A DNA stretch of 64,000 nucleotides from Weissella cibaria KACC 11862. Its GTDB lineage: Bacteria; Bacillota; Bacilli; Lactobacillales; Lactobacillaceae. Below the pieces are notes generated by a model that saw only the letters and a program-made list of their open reading frames with translations, was not told the origin of the DNA and did not search any database. Of the stretch, positions 18,934-28,055 are shown piece after piece. The position numbers and the translations under genes were made by a program. The stretch lies in the NCBI RefSeq assembly GCF_000193635.1, contig NZ_AEKT01000004.1, positions 1-64,000 of the forward strand, in the 5' to 3' direction. Within the stretch, counting starts at the first letter, position 1. Each line of letters opens with the position of its first letter.

Positions 18934-19636
18934 AAATGCCATCACCTGCGTCAGGGTGTGCCTTTGCCCAATCTGCCTCAGCTTGTGAAAGACGGTAGTA
19001 ATTTGGCACAAATTGATGAATAGCTATCTCCGTTAGTACCGGCGCATCCGTTGTTAACATCATCATATTAGCCGCATGTGGTAAATTGTCTTCAGCAAAT
19101 GTCACCTCTGGCAGTGCCATTTGGAGCTCCTCTGCGAAGCGAGCCCATTCACCAACTAGTACGACTGGTCGTTGTTCTTCACGAAGCGTTGCAATCAACT
19201 TCGTCACATTAGTATGCCGGTCTGGCGCAACCTGGACGAGGCGATCGTTGTCGCGGACATAGCCGCCAGCATACAAGTTGTCATTCCGGGCATCCATAAT
19301 CGGTACAATCACCGCATCAGACCGCACCACATTCGTTGCCAAGACTGCCAAGCTCGAAACCCCTTGCAACGCAATCTGCAATGTAAAGGCCAACGTTTTC
19401 GCTGTCGTCACCGCAATCCGTAAGCCTGTATATGACCCTGGTCCTTGGCTCACAATTACCCGATCTAGGTCTGATGGTTGCCAACCAGCTTCATGCACTA
19501 GTTCGTCAATAAAAGGCAACAATTGTACTGAGTGATTTTTGGCAACATTTGTCTCGCGTTGCCCGATTAGTTTGTCATCCTCAAACAACGCCACACTAAG
19601 TGGTTGATTGCTTGTATCAAAGGCAATAGTCTTCAT
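18917..19636 (-). CDS. tsaB: tRNA t6A modification partner TsaB
   Basis: A 239-residue ASKHA-fold partner of TsaD. The start MKTIAFDTSNQPLSVAL and the motif VSQGPGSYTGLRIAVTTAKT are diagnostic. The ATG at 19636 has GAAAGG 5 bases upstream; the longer in-frame start adds 36 unrelated residues. It is first gene of the tsaB-rimI-rimI-tsaD operon. Confidence 0.95.
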   Translation of the reverse strand: MKTIAFDTSNQPLSVALFEDDKLIGQRETNVAKNHSVQLLPFIDELVHEAGWQPSDLDRVIVSQGPGSYTGLRIAVTTAKTLAFTLQIALQGVSSLAVLATNVVRSDAVIVPIMDARNDNLYAGGYVRDNDRLVQVAPDRHTNVTKLIATLREEQRPVVLVGEWARFAEELQMALPEVTFAEDNLPHAANMMMLTTDAPVLTEIAIHQFVPNYYRLSQAEADWAKAHPDAGDGIYVEKV

Positions 19637-19711
19637 GATTACCTTTCTCCCATCATTTTTTACACGTAAATGTCTAACTGCTATTTTACCGCATTTTTTC
19701 TGGATTAACAC

Positions 19712-19741
19712 AAAAACCCCAGAGTGGTAAACTCTAGGGTT
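19712..19741 (-). terminator. Terminator of galE
   Basis: On the minus strand AACCCTAGAG pairs with CTCTGGGGTT (one G-U) across a 7-base loop, followed by TTTTTG. Confidence 0.8.
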
Positions 19742-19754
19742 CATTTATTGATTA

Positions 19755-20747
19755 TTAACGATCTTCGTAACCGTGTGGGTGTTGTTGGTGCCAAGTCCAT
19801 GCCGTCTTGATAATTTCCTTAACGTCATCGTACTTTGGCGCCCAGCCCAACACTTCACGGGCCTTAGCTGAAGAAGCCACCAATGAATCTGGGTCTCCGG
19901 CACGACGTGGACCAACTTCGGCAGGAATTTCCTTACCCGTTGCTTCGCGTGCTGCTTCAACCATTTGCTTTACTGAGAAACCATTGGCTGAACCCAAGTT
20001 AAATTGGTTTGACTCGTTACCCTTTGCCAAGTAATCCAAAGCCAAAACGTGCGCGTTAGCCAAATCCATAACGTGCACATAGTCACGCACATTGAAACCG
20101 TCTGGTGTGTTGTAGTCATCCCCAAACATCATAATCTTCTCACGTTGACCCAAAGCCGTTTGCAAGATAATTGGCACCAAGTGCGTCTCAACTGGGTGAT
20201 CTTCACCAATTGAACCATCAGCCTTAGCACCCGCAACATTGAAGTAACGCAAAGCAACCCACTTCAAACCATAAGCATCATCAGCCCACTTCATGATGTG
20301 CTCCATTTGAAGCTTTGACTCACCATATGGGTTGATTGGGTTTTGTGGCGTCGTTTCCTTAATTGGGTTTTCTTCAGGAATACCGTAAGTTGCAGCCGTT
20401 GATGAGAAGACAATTTGCTTCACGTCAAACTCCAACATTACTTCCAACAAAGCAATCATTCCAGCCGTGTTGTTATCGAAGTACTTTAGCGGATCAGCCA
20501 TTGATTCTGGGACAATTGAAGAAGCGGCAAAGTGCACAACTTGTTCAATATTTTCCTTTTCAAAAACCTCACGCAAAGCTGCCTTATCACGAATATCTAC
20601 TTCGTAAAAAGGAACTCCTGCAGGAACCGCAGCGCGGTGACCTGTCAACAAGTTGTCGACAACCACCACGTCACGTCCATCTGACAACAACGTATCAACC
20701 ATGTGTGAACCGATGTAACCGGCTCCACCAAGTACCAAAATGGCCAT
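19755..20747 (-). CDS. galE: UDP-glucose 4-epimerase
   Basis: A 330-residue short-chain dehydrogenase-family epimerase that interconverts UDP-glucose and UDP-galactose with bound NAD. The Rossmann motif GGAGYIGSH is at about 6-14, the catalytic pair lies in NPYGESK (Tyr-x3-Lys), and the C-terminus has [14 protein letters not shown]. It stands apart from other Leloir genes, 40 bases after the thioesterase gene, and probably shares its transcript. Confidence 0.95.
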   Translation of the reverse strand: MAILVLGGAGYIGSHMVDTLLSDGRDVVVVDNLLTGHRAAVPAGVPFYEVDIRDKAALREVFEKENIEQVVHFAASSIVPESMADPLKYFDNNTAGMIALLEVMLEFDVKQIVFSSTAATYGIPEENPIKETTPQNPINPYGESKLQMEHIMKWADDAYGLKWVALRYFNVAGAKADGSIGEDHPVETHLVPIILQTALGQREKIMMFGDDYNTPDGFNVRDYVHVMDLANAHVLALDYLAKGNESNQFNLGSANGFSVKQMVEAAREATGKEIPAEVGPRRAGDPDSLVASSAKAREVLGWAPKYDDVKEIIKTAWTWHQQHPHGYEDR

Positions 20748-20787
20748 GTTTGTATCTCCTAAATGATTTATTACTTCTTAGTTTAGC

Positions 20788-21531
20788 TTAATTTTCAGCG
20801 TCCGTCCATTCGATTGCCGCTTCGGCTGACAAGGTATCCCCTGACCAAATGCGGTGAATCGTGGCATCTTCCAACGTTTGGGCTTCTGACTTAATCGTGT
20901 CACCCAGCAAAACTTCGTGCTCGTACTTAATGTTCAAGCGCTTGGGTTCATGAGTCTTCACAAAATCGTGATCCAACACGTCTTGAATCCAGTCAAAGTA
21001 CTTTGAATTATTCACGTGTTGGTTTGAATCGATATCCAAATAGCGCACCACATATTCTTGCGTCACATCCACTGGAATATCAGCAATCATATGTTGTGGC
21101 TCTGGTTGACGTGGAATCTTCTTCACCCGTTCCGGTTCATAAGCATCCACCATTTCTTGCGGAATACGGGCCATGCGGCGACGTTCCATATCAATCATGG
21201 CATACAACGCATCAATTTCAACGAGCACATTACCCGCTTCATCAAGAATGCGGTACATACGCTTGGCAAAGAAGGGGTTAAACTCCTTAGCCAATGTTTG
21301 CAACGTTAAATTCTCACCGATTTTTGGTCGGCGATTAATTTCAACCATGTGCTGTAGAATAATCCAACCAATTCCTTGCGCGTGGACAAAATCCGGTCCC
21401 ACCTCAAGATCAACGCTTTGTTGGGTTGAGCTCAGGACAGCTAGATTAAAAATCATTGGTAAGCTCAACTTACCTGTTACATCTGCTTCGTAGTACAGCA
21501 CTTGGTGTTGCATACTGTAAATTTCTGCCAT
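20788..21531 (-). CDS. Acyl-ACP thioesterase
   Basis: A 247-residue double hot-dog thioesterase of the FatA/FatB-related bacterial family, releasing fatty acids from acyl carrier protein. The second hot-dog repeat has RYLDIDSNQHVNNSKYFDW, where Asn and His of the NxHxxN pattern are catalytic in plant homologues. The ATG at 21531 gives MAEIYSMQHQVLYYE; AAGGAG lies 12 bases upstream. It starts 4 bases after rsmI. Confidence 0.85.
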   Translation of the reverse strand: MAEIYSMQHQVLYYEADVTGKLSLPMIFNLAVLSSTQQSVDLEVGPDFVHAQGIGWIILQHMVEINRRPKIGENLTLQTLAKEFNPFFAKRMYRILDEAGNVLVEIDALYAMIDMERRRMARIPQEMVDAYEPERVKKIPRQPEPQHMIADIPVDVTQEYVVRYLDIDSNQHVNNSKYFDWIQDVLDHDFVKTHEPKRLNIKYEHEVLLGDTIKSEAQTLEDATIHRIWSGDTLSAEAAIEWTDAEN

Positions 21532-21535
21532 TGTT

Positions 21536-22411
21536 CTAAATTTCTCCTTGGTATTCCAAGTACAAGGCTTGTCGGTCCAAGTCACGGGCCTTAGCAATTT
21601 GCTTCACAGCCGCCGTGGCTTTCATGCCTGATTCAACCAGAGCACGGACCGCTTGCACTGGTGTCATATCGGCGAGTGGGTCATCATCTGCTTCGGTAAC
21701 CGGGTTATCATTTCCCGACACCATCATCACAAATTCCCCTCGCACTTCATTTTCGTTTGCCCAATCCGCCAACTCTTGCGCTGTACCACGCAAGAATTCC
21801 TCGTAGCGCTTCGTTAGCTCACGCGCTAAAACAACCTGACGTTCGGGACCAAACGCCTTCACAATTGTTTGCAGCGTTTTGGGCAAACGATGCGGTGCTT
21901 CATAAAAAATCATCGTTTCCGTATGGCTATTAAGATTCTGTAGTTCCGCTAGTTGTTCCTTTGGCTTGCGAGCTAGAAAGCCATAAAACATGAACGGTTG
22001 CGGTGCAAGGCCTGAGGCAATCAACGCCGTAATACCTGCACTCGCTCCTGGCAACGGTACAACCGGAATATTTTGGGCCACCGCTGCCTTAACCAATTCG
22101 TGTCCCGGATCAGAAATAGATGGCATCCCGGCATCAGAAACCTGCGCAACATCCTCACCAGCGGCCAAACGCGCCACCAATTCTGGAATACGCGTCTCCT
22201 TATTGTGTTCATGGAACGACACTTGTTTGGTTTGAATATCAAATTGATTCAACAATTGTTGCGTATGACGGGTATCTTCGGCCGCAATCACCGCGACCGC
22301 TTTCAACGTGTCAATTGAACGCACGGTCATGTCACCCAGATTTCCAATGGGCGTTGGTACTAGATACAGCGTACCCGTGGTATGTGTGGCAAAACTCTTT
22401 TGTTGATTCAT
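21536..22411 (-). CDS. rsmI: 16S rRNA 2'-O-methyltransferase RsmI
   Basis: A 291-residue tetrapyrrole-methylase-fold enzyme that methylates the ribose of C1402 in 16S rRNA. It has the N-terminal LYLVPTPIGNLGDMTVR, IAAEDTRHTQQLL, and VSDAGMPSISDPGHELV motifs. It overlaps holB by 4 bases. In many Firmicutes yabA lies between these two genes; it is absent here. Confidence 0.95.
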   Translation of the reverse strand: MNQQKSFATHTTGTLYLVPTPIGNLGDMTVRSIDTLKAVAVIAAEDTRHTQQLLNQFDIQTKQVSFHEHNKETRIPELVARLAAGEDVAQVSDAGMPSISDPGHELVKAAVAQNIPVVPLPGASAGITALIASGLAPQPFMFYGFLARKPKEQLAELQNLNSHTETMIFYEAPHRLPKTLQTIVKAFGPERQVVLARELTKRYEEFLRGTAQELADWANENEVRGEFVMMVSGNDNPVTEADDDPLADMTPVQAVRALVESGMKATAAVKQIAKARDLDRQALYLEYQGEI

Positions 22412-23418
22412 GATAAACCTGCTAACTTAAATTGACTTTCCAAAACCGTTGATTCAACCGTTGTTTGGAAATTAATGTTCTTTTGTAATCGTTGTGGTGC
22501 AGCTAAGACGATATCAAGGACGGCTAACAACGTGGCCGTCGTATAGCGTTGGCCGTCACGTTGCCAGGTACTACCAGCTGAAAAACGCACTGGTACATCA
22601 CCCGTTCGGCTCAGTAGAATGTCACGCCAAGCTTGCGCCATCATCGCGAGCAAGACGCGTGCCCGATCTGGTTCACCAGCTAACGGCACCAAATTCGTTT
22701 GCACCATTGTAAAGGCAGTATCGTCTTTCTTGAGTGTCGCTGTCACCAGGTTACCCACGGCCTGCTCAGCTTGTTGAAACCAATCATCAACCAACCATTC
22801 AGCTGCCACCTCGCTACTGTCAGTGAGCGTCCGGACTAACTCAGCCTGGGTTGCATTGAAACCGACCGCCATTAATGATGCCTGCATCTGTTCGGGCCCT
22901 AATGCTGGAAAATCAACTACCTGGGTACGTGACACAACCGTCGGCAAAATTTGTGCGCGATTTTCAGCAATCAAAATCGCTGTTTGTTGCCCAACTGGTT
23001 CCTCGATAAACTTCAATAACCCGTTCGCTGCGCTGCTTGTCATCGTATCAGCGCCTGCGACGATAAAGACTTTTTGGTTACCTTCAACCGCGGTCTTGGT
23101 AAACTCATCCCGCAAGAAGCGGACTTGATCGACTTTGATACTATTGCCATCAGGCGCTAATTGAATCACATCCGGGTGTTCATTAGACGCAATGCGTTGG
23201 CATTGATCACACATCCCATCTGGTTGACCATCCGCCGTCACGTTACGACACATCAGGCGCATTGCTAGCCAATCCGCTACTAGCCCTTGGCCACGGCCAC
23301 GTGGTCCAGTAAACAAAAAGGCGTGGGCAAGTTGGTCACTTGCCACCGCCTGTTTGAATTGCGCAATTAATTGCGGTTGTTGCGCATTTGCCTGTGCAAT
23401 TAATTCTTTGGCGTCCAT
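22408..23418 (-). CDS. holB: DNA polymerase III delta' subunit
   Basis: A 336-residue clamp-loader subunit. It has a degenerate P-loop (FTGPRGRGQG), zinc ligands in a C-x(n)-CDQC pattern, and the conserved KVFIVAGADTMTSSAANGLLKFIEEP. The ATG at 23418 is preferred because AAGGAG lies 5 bases before it; the GTG at 23424 overlaps that site. It lies between the c-di-AMP receptor gene and rsmI. Confidence 0.92.
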   Translation of the reverse strand: MDAKELIAQANAQQPQLIAQFKQAVASDQLAHAFLFTGPRGRGQGLVADWLAMRLMCRNVTADGQPDGMCDQCQRIASNEHPDVIQLAPDGNSIKVDQVRFLRDEFTKTAVEGNQKVFIVAGADTMTSSAANGLLKFIEEPVGQQTAILIAENRAQILPTVVSRTQVVDFPALGPEQMQASLMAVGFNATQAELVRTLTDSSEVAAEWLVDDWFQQAEQAVGNLVTATLKKDDTAFTMVQTNLVPLAGEPDRARVLLAMMAQAWRDILLSRTGDVPVRFSAGSTWQRDGQRYTTATLLAVLDIVLAAPQRLQKNINFQTTVESTVLESQFKLAGLS

Positions 23419-23427
23419 CTGCACTCC

Positions 23428-23757
23428 TTAGAAGCGGTGGAATTGTTCAATATCTTGAACAAACACCGTAGCCCCACCAACTTGAACTTCCATCGGCGTT
23501 GTGGCCGTTGACTCCATTGAAACATCCAAACTAACCGCTGGCGTCATAAATTGCTTACGCGTGTGTGACGTCTCTTTGATAATCTCTAACACCTCAGCCA
23601 CACGGTCATCTTCAATTCCGACCATAAACGTTGTGTTTCCTGAACGGAGGAAGCCACCTGAAGTTGCCAAACGCGTGGCACGCACATTGGCCTTAACAAA
23701 TTCTAATCCTAACTTGTTCGCATCTTTATCTTGCACAATCGCGATAACCATCTTCAT
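23428..23757 (-). CDS. Cyclic-di-AMP receptor (DarA/PstA, YaaQ family)
   Basis: A 109-residue PII-like signalling protein of the family that binds c-di-AMP as a trimer. MVIAIVQDKDANKL at the start, the GGFLRSGNTTFMVG loop and the extended middle loop are characteristic. The target protein is unknown. It is placed between tmk and holB as in other Firmicutes. Confidence 0.9.
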   Translation of the reverse strand: MKMVIAIVQDKDANKLGLEFVKANVRATRLATSGGFLRSGNTTFMVGIEDDRVAEVLEIIKETSHTRKQFMTPAVSLDVSMESTATTPMEVQVGGATVFVQDIEQFHRF

Positions 23758-23769
23758 AAGCCGAACCTC

Positions 23770-24414
23770 CTAGTCCTTTAAACCGAGTACCGGTGCTAAT
23801 GCTGCCCATGTGTCAGCAATCACCGCATCTAGATTTTGTTCTGCATCAATTATCAAAAAGCGTTCTGGATCCTTCGCTGCTAGCGCATGGTAAGCTTCAG
23901 AAACCCGTTGGTGGAATGATAACGCCTCTACATCCAAACGATTCACTTCGTCTTGACGAGTCGTTTGAATGCGATTGAGACCGACTTCCGGCCGGATATC
24001 TAAGTATACCGTTGCCGTTGGCATCATCCCTTCGATTGCAAAGTCGTTAATCGCCGTAACCGCATCGGTACCAATTTCGCGACCGCCACCTTGATAGGCA
24101 ATCGAACTGTCGACATAGCGATCCGTAATCACAACTTTATCAGCCGCAAGTGCTGGTAAAATCGTCTGAACCAAGTGTTGCCGACGTGACGCTGCATATA
24201 ACAATGCCTCCGTCTTCTTATCCATCTCGGTATTTGCCGGGTCTAACACCAAATCACGGATAGCCTCTGCAATTTTGTTTCCCGTCCCACCAGGTTCACG
24301 CGTTAACAACAGACGCTCTCCCAATACCGGTTGTAGCCGAGCGACGATTGCACGCAGTACAGACGTCTTACCAGCTCCATCGGGTCCCTCAAACGAAATA
24401 AATGTTCCAGCCAT
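23770..24414 (-). CDS. tmk: Thymidylate kinase
   Basis: A 214-residue kinase (dTMP to dTDP). The P-loop is FEGPDGAGKTS near the N-terminus, DRYVDSSIAYQGG is the catalytic DR(Y/H) motif, and TREPGGT is conserved. The ATG at 24414 gives MAGTFISFEGPDG; upstream GTG codons are possible but unneeded. It begins the tmk to galE operon. Confidence 0.95.
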   Translation of the reverse strand: MAGTFISFEGPDGAGKTSVLRAIVARLQPVLGERLLLTREPGGTGNKIAEAIRDLVLDPANTEMDKKTEALLYAASRRQHLVQTILPALAADKVVITDRYVDSSIAYQGGGREIGTDAVTAINDFAIEGMMPTATVYLDIRPEVGLNRIQTTRQDEVNRLDVEALSFHQRVSEAYHALAAKDPERFLIIDAEQNLDAVIADTWAALAPVLGLKD

Positions 24415-24449
24415 CGTTGTCACCACTCTCACTTTTTGTTTTGTACTAT

Positions 24450-24458
24450 ATTATAGCA
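24450..24458 (-). promoter_or_regulatory. Extended -10 promoter of the tmk operon
   Basis: The minus strand reads TGCTATAAT, an extended -10 element, immediately after the U-tract of the terminator of the upstream operon. No good -35 is visible. The predicted start is about 30 bases before tmk. Confidence 0.4.
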
Positions 24459-24495
24459 AAAAAAGAGCAGTTTAGGTATTCAACCTAAACTGCTC
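24458..24495 (-). terminator. Terminator after the recR operon
   Basis: A perfect 12-bp stem GAGCAGTTTAGG / CCTAAACTGCTC is followed on the minus strand by seven U residues. It separates the dnaX-recR group from tmk. Confidence 0.88.
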
Positions 24496-24506
24496 AACCA
24501 ATTCAA

Positions 24507-24722
24507 CTAGATTGACCAATCAATATTCTCTGGCTTTACGAACGCCAACTCAAACAAATAATTCGCAATGCGCTTCTCAGACCACTTGCTACCGTGGTCT
24601 GGCAATAGCCGTGAATTATCAATTAAACGTTCCTTCACCCACTTTGCATTAGCGTCTGACCATTGCGTATTCTTGGCAATGATTGCACCAAATTCAGCGT
24701 TTGAATAAGTCTTATCGCTCAT
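24507..24722 (-). CDS. Small conserved-looking protein of unknown function
   Basis: A 71-residue, mostly helical, soluble protein, ending PENIDWSI. It is not recognised. It is rich in Trp (four) and ends just before the operon terminator. It starts 26 bases after the YaaL-like gene with a GAGGAGA tract upstream, so it is the last gene of the dnaX-ybaB-recR-yaaL operon. Confidence 0.6.
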   Translation of the reverse strand: MSDKTYSNAEFGAIIAKNTQWSDANAKWVKERLIDNSRLLPDHGSKWSEKRIANYLFELAFVKPENIDWSI

Positions 24723-24748
24723 AACTCTTCTCCTCTTCCCAATCCTAA

Positions 24749-25009
24749 CTACAACTCAGGGTGTACAAAGGCCGTTGACCAATGCCCCTTCATATCACGA
24801 TGCCGTGCTGCCCGTAGGAGGAAGAAATACTTTTGTCGCGCTTTATCTGTTTCAGCTTTATTCAATCGTGGATCAACATCGCTTTCAAACATGGCAACTT
24901 CTGACATTTTCGCCTTTTCATAGTCAAACTTAGCACGATCGATAGCTTGCGATAGCTGTTCATCATATGCTTTCGTATCCACCTTAGGGCGCTTAAACAA
25001 GTTAAACAT
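24749..25009 (-). CDS. YaaL-family protein (DUF2508)
   Basis: An 86-residue helical protein in the position of yaaL after recR, with the pattern DPRLNKAETDKARQKYFFLLRAARHR. Its start overlaps the recR stop. The function of the family is unknown. Confidence 0.75.
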   Translation of the reverse strand: MFNLFKRPKVDTKAYDEQLSQAIDRAKFDYEKAKMSEVAMFESDVDPRLNKAETDKARQKYFFLLRAARHRDMKGHWSTAFVHPEL

Positions 25010-25608
25010 TAAAGCTTCGTCCTTCCTTCCACGGCCTTGATCAAGGTAATCTCATCCGCATAGTCAATGTCACTACCAACTGATAGTCCGGTTGCCAAAC
25101 GTGACACCGTCAACCCAGCTGGCTTCAACAAACGTGACAAGTACATGGCTGTCGCTTCACCTTCAGCGTTAGCATTCGTTGCCACAATAACTTCTTGAAT
25201 GTCTTCGTCTTTTTGTAGGCGCGTAACCAATGACTCAATATTAATGTCATCAGGTCCCTTACCAGACAAAGGTGACAAGACACCGTGCAGTACGTGGTAC
25301 AAACCGCGGTACTCACCCGTATTTTCAATGGCCATTAAGTCACGGACTTCTTCAACTACCAACACTTGGCTTTGATCACGCGTTGGATCAGAGCAAATGG
25401 CACATGGTTGTGTTTCCGTTAAATTACCACAGATTGAGCAAAAGCTTAAATCACGCTTTGCTGAAATCAACGATTGGGCAAAGCCTGTCACGTCTTCTTC
25501 CTGCATATCAATCGTGTGGAAAGCCAAGCGAGTTGCGGTCTTGATACCAATCCCGGGCAACTTAGTGTAACTATCAATTAGTTTAGCAATTGGTTCTGGA
25601 TATTGCAC
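25009..25608 (-). CDS. recR: Recombination protein RecR
   Basis: A 199-residue RecR of the RecFOR gap-repair pathway. It has a helix-hairpin-helix ([14 protein letters not shown]), a Cys4 zinc finger ([16 protein letters not shown]) and a Toprim domain starting [10 protein letters not shown]. The dnaX-ybaB-recR order is strongly conserved in bacteria. Confidence 0.96.
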   Translation of the reverse strand: MQYPEPIAKLIDSYTKLPGIGIKTATRLAFHTIDMQEEDVTGFAQSLISAKRDLSFCSICGNLTETQPCAICSDPTRDQSQVLVVEEVRDLMAIENTGEYRGLYHVLHGVLSPLSGKGPDDINIESLVTRLQKDEDIQEVIVATNANAEGEATAMYLSRLLKPAGLTVSRLATGLSVGSDIDYADEITLIKAVEGRTKL

Positions 25609-25644
25609 GTTACACGCCTTCTTTCTCTATAAGTGCGTTGTCTC

Positions 25645-25953
25645 TTAGAACATTCCCTTTGGGGCATATTGCCCCAAACGCTTTTGTTGGTCGGCCTCGA
25701 TTTGTTGCAAGGCATCGTTAACAGCCACCAAAATCATATCTGACATACCATCGACATCGTCAGCATCGACAATTTCTGGGTTGATTTGCAAGTCCTTCAA
25801 TTCGCGGTTACCGTTGAACGTTGCCAACACAACATCTGAAGGTGCGTGGCCCGTATAGTCCGTTGCTGCAATTGCTTCTTGCTCATTTTGCATTTGCTCT
25901 TGCATCTTCTTAACTTGCTTCATCATTGATTGCATATTTTGTCCACCAAACAT
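25645..25953 (-). CDS. Nucleoid-associated protein YbaB/EbfC
   Basis: A 102-residue DNA-binding dimer of the YbaB family. It has a Met/Gln-rich N-terminal helix (MQSMMKQVKKMQEQMQ) followed by the conserved beta domain and DMILVAVNDALQQI. It lies between dnaX and recR. Confidence 0.92.
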   Translation of the reverse strand: MFGGQNMQSMMKQVKKMQEQMQNEQEAIAATDYTGHAPSDVVLATFNGNRELKDLQINPEIVDADDVDGMSDMILVAVNDALQQIEADQQKRLGQYAPKGMF

Positions 25954-25978
25954 ATCTGGTCCCTCTTTTCTAACTTAA

Positions 25979-27811
25979 TTAATCATCTATTTCTTCAACA
26001 ATATCACTACCAAACAGACGTTCAGCTTCCGCAACCACTGGTGCTGGTCCAACTTCAGCTTCCGAGGCGACGTCCATCGCCGTTAAGCTAGCTAAATCAT
26101 CCGCCACAGCGGTGGCTGTTTGTGTCTCAACCTGCTGTTGGGTAGCTGTCGTTTGGGCAGTGCCCTTACGTTGTGCCACAAAGGCCGCACGCATCTTAGG
26201 CCACTCTTCGGCATTAACAAAGACCAATTGGCGTTCATGTTGTGCCTGGGTCAAATTTTGAATTTGTGTCACCATCGTGTTCAGTAGCTCCGCATTACGC
26301 ATCGCGTTTGACTTGATGACATCAAAATCAAAACCGACAACCAATCCTTCTGGTGACGCCGCAATTGGACGCGCCACATTCAGCATCGCTTGTTGCGGTA
26401 CTGGTAACATATTCACCATGTCTGCCCAGACGGCAACCACCCGGTCTAAGTCACCGCGCGTCGCGGCACTCAAAACGCTAAACACCGCTGCCTGATCATC
26501 ACTCACACGTGGCGCTACCCGACTTGGTACTGGCTGAGCTACCGGCGTTTCATTAACTTCCGGTGCCATACTTGCTGGTTCACCTGTTAGATCCGAAACT
26601 GGCGCCTCACTAACCGGTGCTGGCGTTGTTGACTGAGCTGGCGCTGGTGTCACGGCTTGTGGGCGTTGTGGCTGTGGCTTTGGCTCAGCGACAACTTGGG
26701 TTGCTGATACGCGTTCAACAGTCACTGGTGCCGTTGTTGGCAATGGCTGACTTAACTTAACCGTCAACACTTCCAGGTAGATACTTGGTCGATTTGTATA
26801 GCGTAGTTGTTGCTGCGTATCATTCAGCGTATCAATCATCCGGTACCAAACAGTTGCAGGTGTATCACTCGCTAATGCTTTAAAAATATCATCCGGGACA
26901 ATACTGATTAATTCTGGCGCTTCAGTATGCAACAACAAATCACGTGCATAGCTAATCAGATCTTCAACAAAACGGCTAGCATCTTTACCAGCTGACAACA
27001 CTTCAGATAACTTCGCTAAGGCCGCCTTGGTGTCTTGCTGCACAACAGCTTGTACGTACTCACCCAATAATGTTTGGGTAACTGAACCTGTCACTAACAA
27101 CGCATTTTCTAGCGTAACATGGCCATCCCCAAACGAGAGCGCCTGATCTAGAATACTCAACGCGTCACGCATCCCACCATCAGCAGCGTTAGCAATCACG
27201 CGAATGGCCGCTTCATCGTAAGTATCACCTCGTTGATCCAAGATGTACGTCATACGATCGTACGCTGCCTTCGCATCAATTCGCTTAAAATCAAAGCGTT
27301 GCGTACGTGAAATGATTGTGGCTGGAATTTTTTGTGGTTCCGTCGTAGCTAAAATGAAAATGACGTTAGCTGGTGGTTCTTCCAAAGTCTTCAGCAACGC
27401 ATTAAACGCCCCTGTCGACAACATGTGGACCTCATCAATGATGTAGACCTTGTACTTCGCTTGCGTTGGGGCGTAATTCACATCTTCACGAATCTCACGA
27501 ATTTCGTCAACACCGTTATTTGATGCGGCGTCCAATTCAATAACATCCCCCAACGTACCATTATCCGCTGCTTGGCACATGGCACAAACACCATCGGGTT
27601 CACCATTAATTGGATTCAAACAATTAATGGCTTTGGCAAAAATCTTGGCCGCAGATGTCTTTCCCGTTCCACGTGGGCCGTTAAACAAGTACGCGTGCGT
27701 TGTTTGGCCCGTCATGATAGCGTTTTTCAACGTCTTGGTCACGACTTCTTGACCGATCATATCGCTAAATTTTTGCGGACGCCATGTCCGGTACAACGCC
27801 TGATACGCCAT
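25979..27811 (-). CDS. dnaX: DNA polymerase III gamma/tau subunit
   Basis: A 610-residue clamp-loader ATPase. Walker A is FNGPRGTGKTSAAKI, the zinc module has C-x(n)-CAMC, and Walker B and sensor motifs follow (IIDEVHMLSTGAFNALLKTLEEP). The C-terminal part (from about 370) is Pro/Ala/Val-rich and low in complexity before a final folded segment. A short gamma made by frameshifting cannot be excluded, but no obvious slippery site was noted. Confidence 0.95.
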   Translation of the reverse strand: MAYQALYRTWRPQKFSDMIGQEVVTKTLKNAIMTGQTTHAYLFNGPRGTGKTSAAKIFAKAINCLNPINGEPDGVCAMCQAADNGTLGDVIELDAASNNGVDEIREIREDVNYAPTQAKYKVYIIDEVHMLSTGAFNALLKTLEEPPANVIFILATTEPQKIPATIISRTQRFDFKRIDAKAAYDRMTYILDQRGDTYDEAAIRVIANAADGGMRDALSILDQALSFGDGHVTLENALLVTGSVTQTLLGEYVQAVVQQDTKAALAKLSEVLSAGKDASRFVEDLISYARDLLLHTEAPELISIVPDDIFKALASDTPATVWYRMIDTLNDTQQQLRYTNRPSIYLEVLTVKLSQPLPTTAPVTVERVSATQVVAEPKPQPQRPQAVTPAPAQSTTPAPVSEAPVSDLTGEPASMAPEVNETPVAQPVPSRVAPRVSDDQAAVFSVLSAATRGDLDRVVAVWADMVNMLPVPQQAMLNVARPIAASPEGLVVGFDFDVIKSNAMRNAELLNTMVTQIQNLTQAQHERQLVFVNAEEWPKMRAAFVAQRKGTAQTTATQQQVETQTATAVADDLASLTAMDVASEAEVGPAPVVAEAERLFGSDIVEEIDD

Positions 27812-27828
27812 TGTGTGTGACCCCTTTC

Positions 27829-27848
27829 AACACTGTCAATTTAGACAG
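27829..27848 (-). promoter_or_regulatory. Palindrome in the dnaX leader
   Basis: ACTGTC AATTTA GACAGT is a perfect inverted repeat placed a few bases before the dnaX ribosome-binding site. It could be an operator or a hairpin limiting translation. No known regulator is implied. Confidence 0.3.
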
Positions 27849-27892
27849 TCAACTAAGAATATTTCCTACTCTTATATTACCAGAAAAAAGTA

Positions 27893-27924
27893 AAAAAAAC
27901 GCCAACCGATTAGCATCGGTTAGC
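27893..27924 (-). terminator. Terminator of SRP RNA
   Basis: On the minus strand GCTAACCGAT pairs with ATCGGTTGGC (one G-U) across a 4-base loop and runs into seven to eight U residues. Confidence 0.88.
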
Positions 27925-27929
27925 GATTA

Positions 27930-28020
27930 AAGTTCATAAGAAGTGAAGCACAATGCACGGTCTCCTTAGTGCTGCTGCCTTCCGACCCTGACACGGTTCG
28001 AAGTGCACACTTGCCCCACA
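27930..28020 (-). ncRNA. ffs: Signal recognition particle RNA (small type)
   Basis: On the minus strand the conserved 4.5S-type domain IV is clear: GTCAGGGTCGGAAGGCAGCA, the Ffh-binding loop, with flanking arms GTGCACTTC and AGCACTAAG. The RNA is about 90 nt, with its own promoter inside the end of tadA and a strong terminator. It is in the usual place between tadA and dnaX. Exact ends are estimated from the promoter and terminator. Confidence 0.9.
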
Positions 28021-28026
28021 AACAAT

Positions 28027-28055
28027 ATTATAGCAGGTGCATTACTTTTCTGCAA
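28027..28055 (-). promoter_or_regulatory. Promoter of SRP RNA
   Basis: TTGCAG (28050-28055) and TATAAT (28027-28032) are spaced by 17 bases on the minus strand, with a TG dinucleotide before the -10. The -35 overlaps the last codons of tadA. Confidence 0.7.

Noticed and set aside
25979-27811. Programmed frameshift in dnaX
   Set aside because: No clear A-rich slippery heptamer with a following hairpin was recognised near the tau-gamma boundary; the full-length product alone is annotated.
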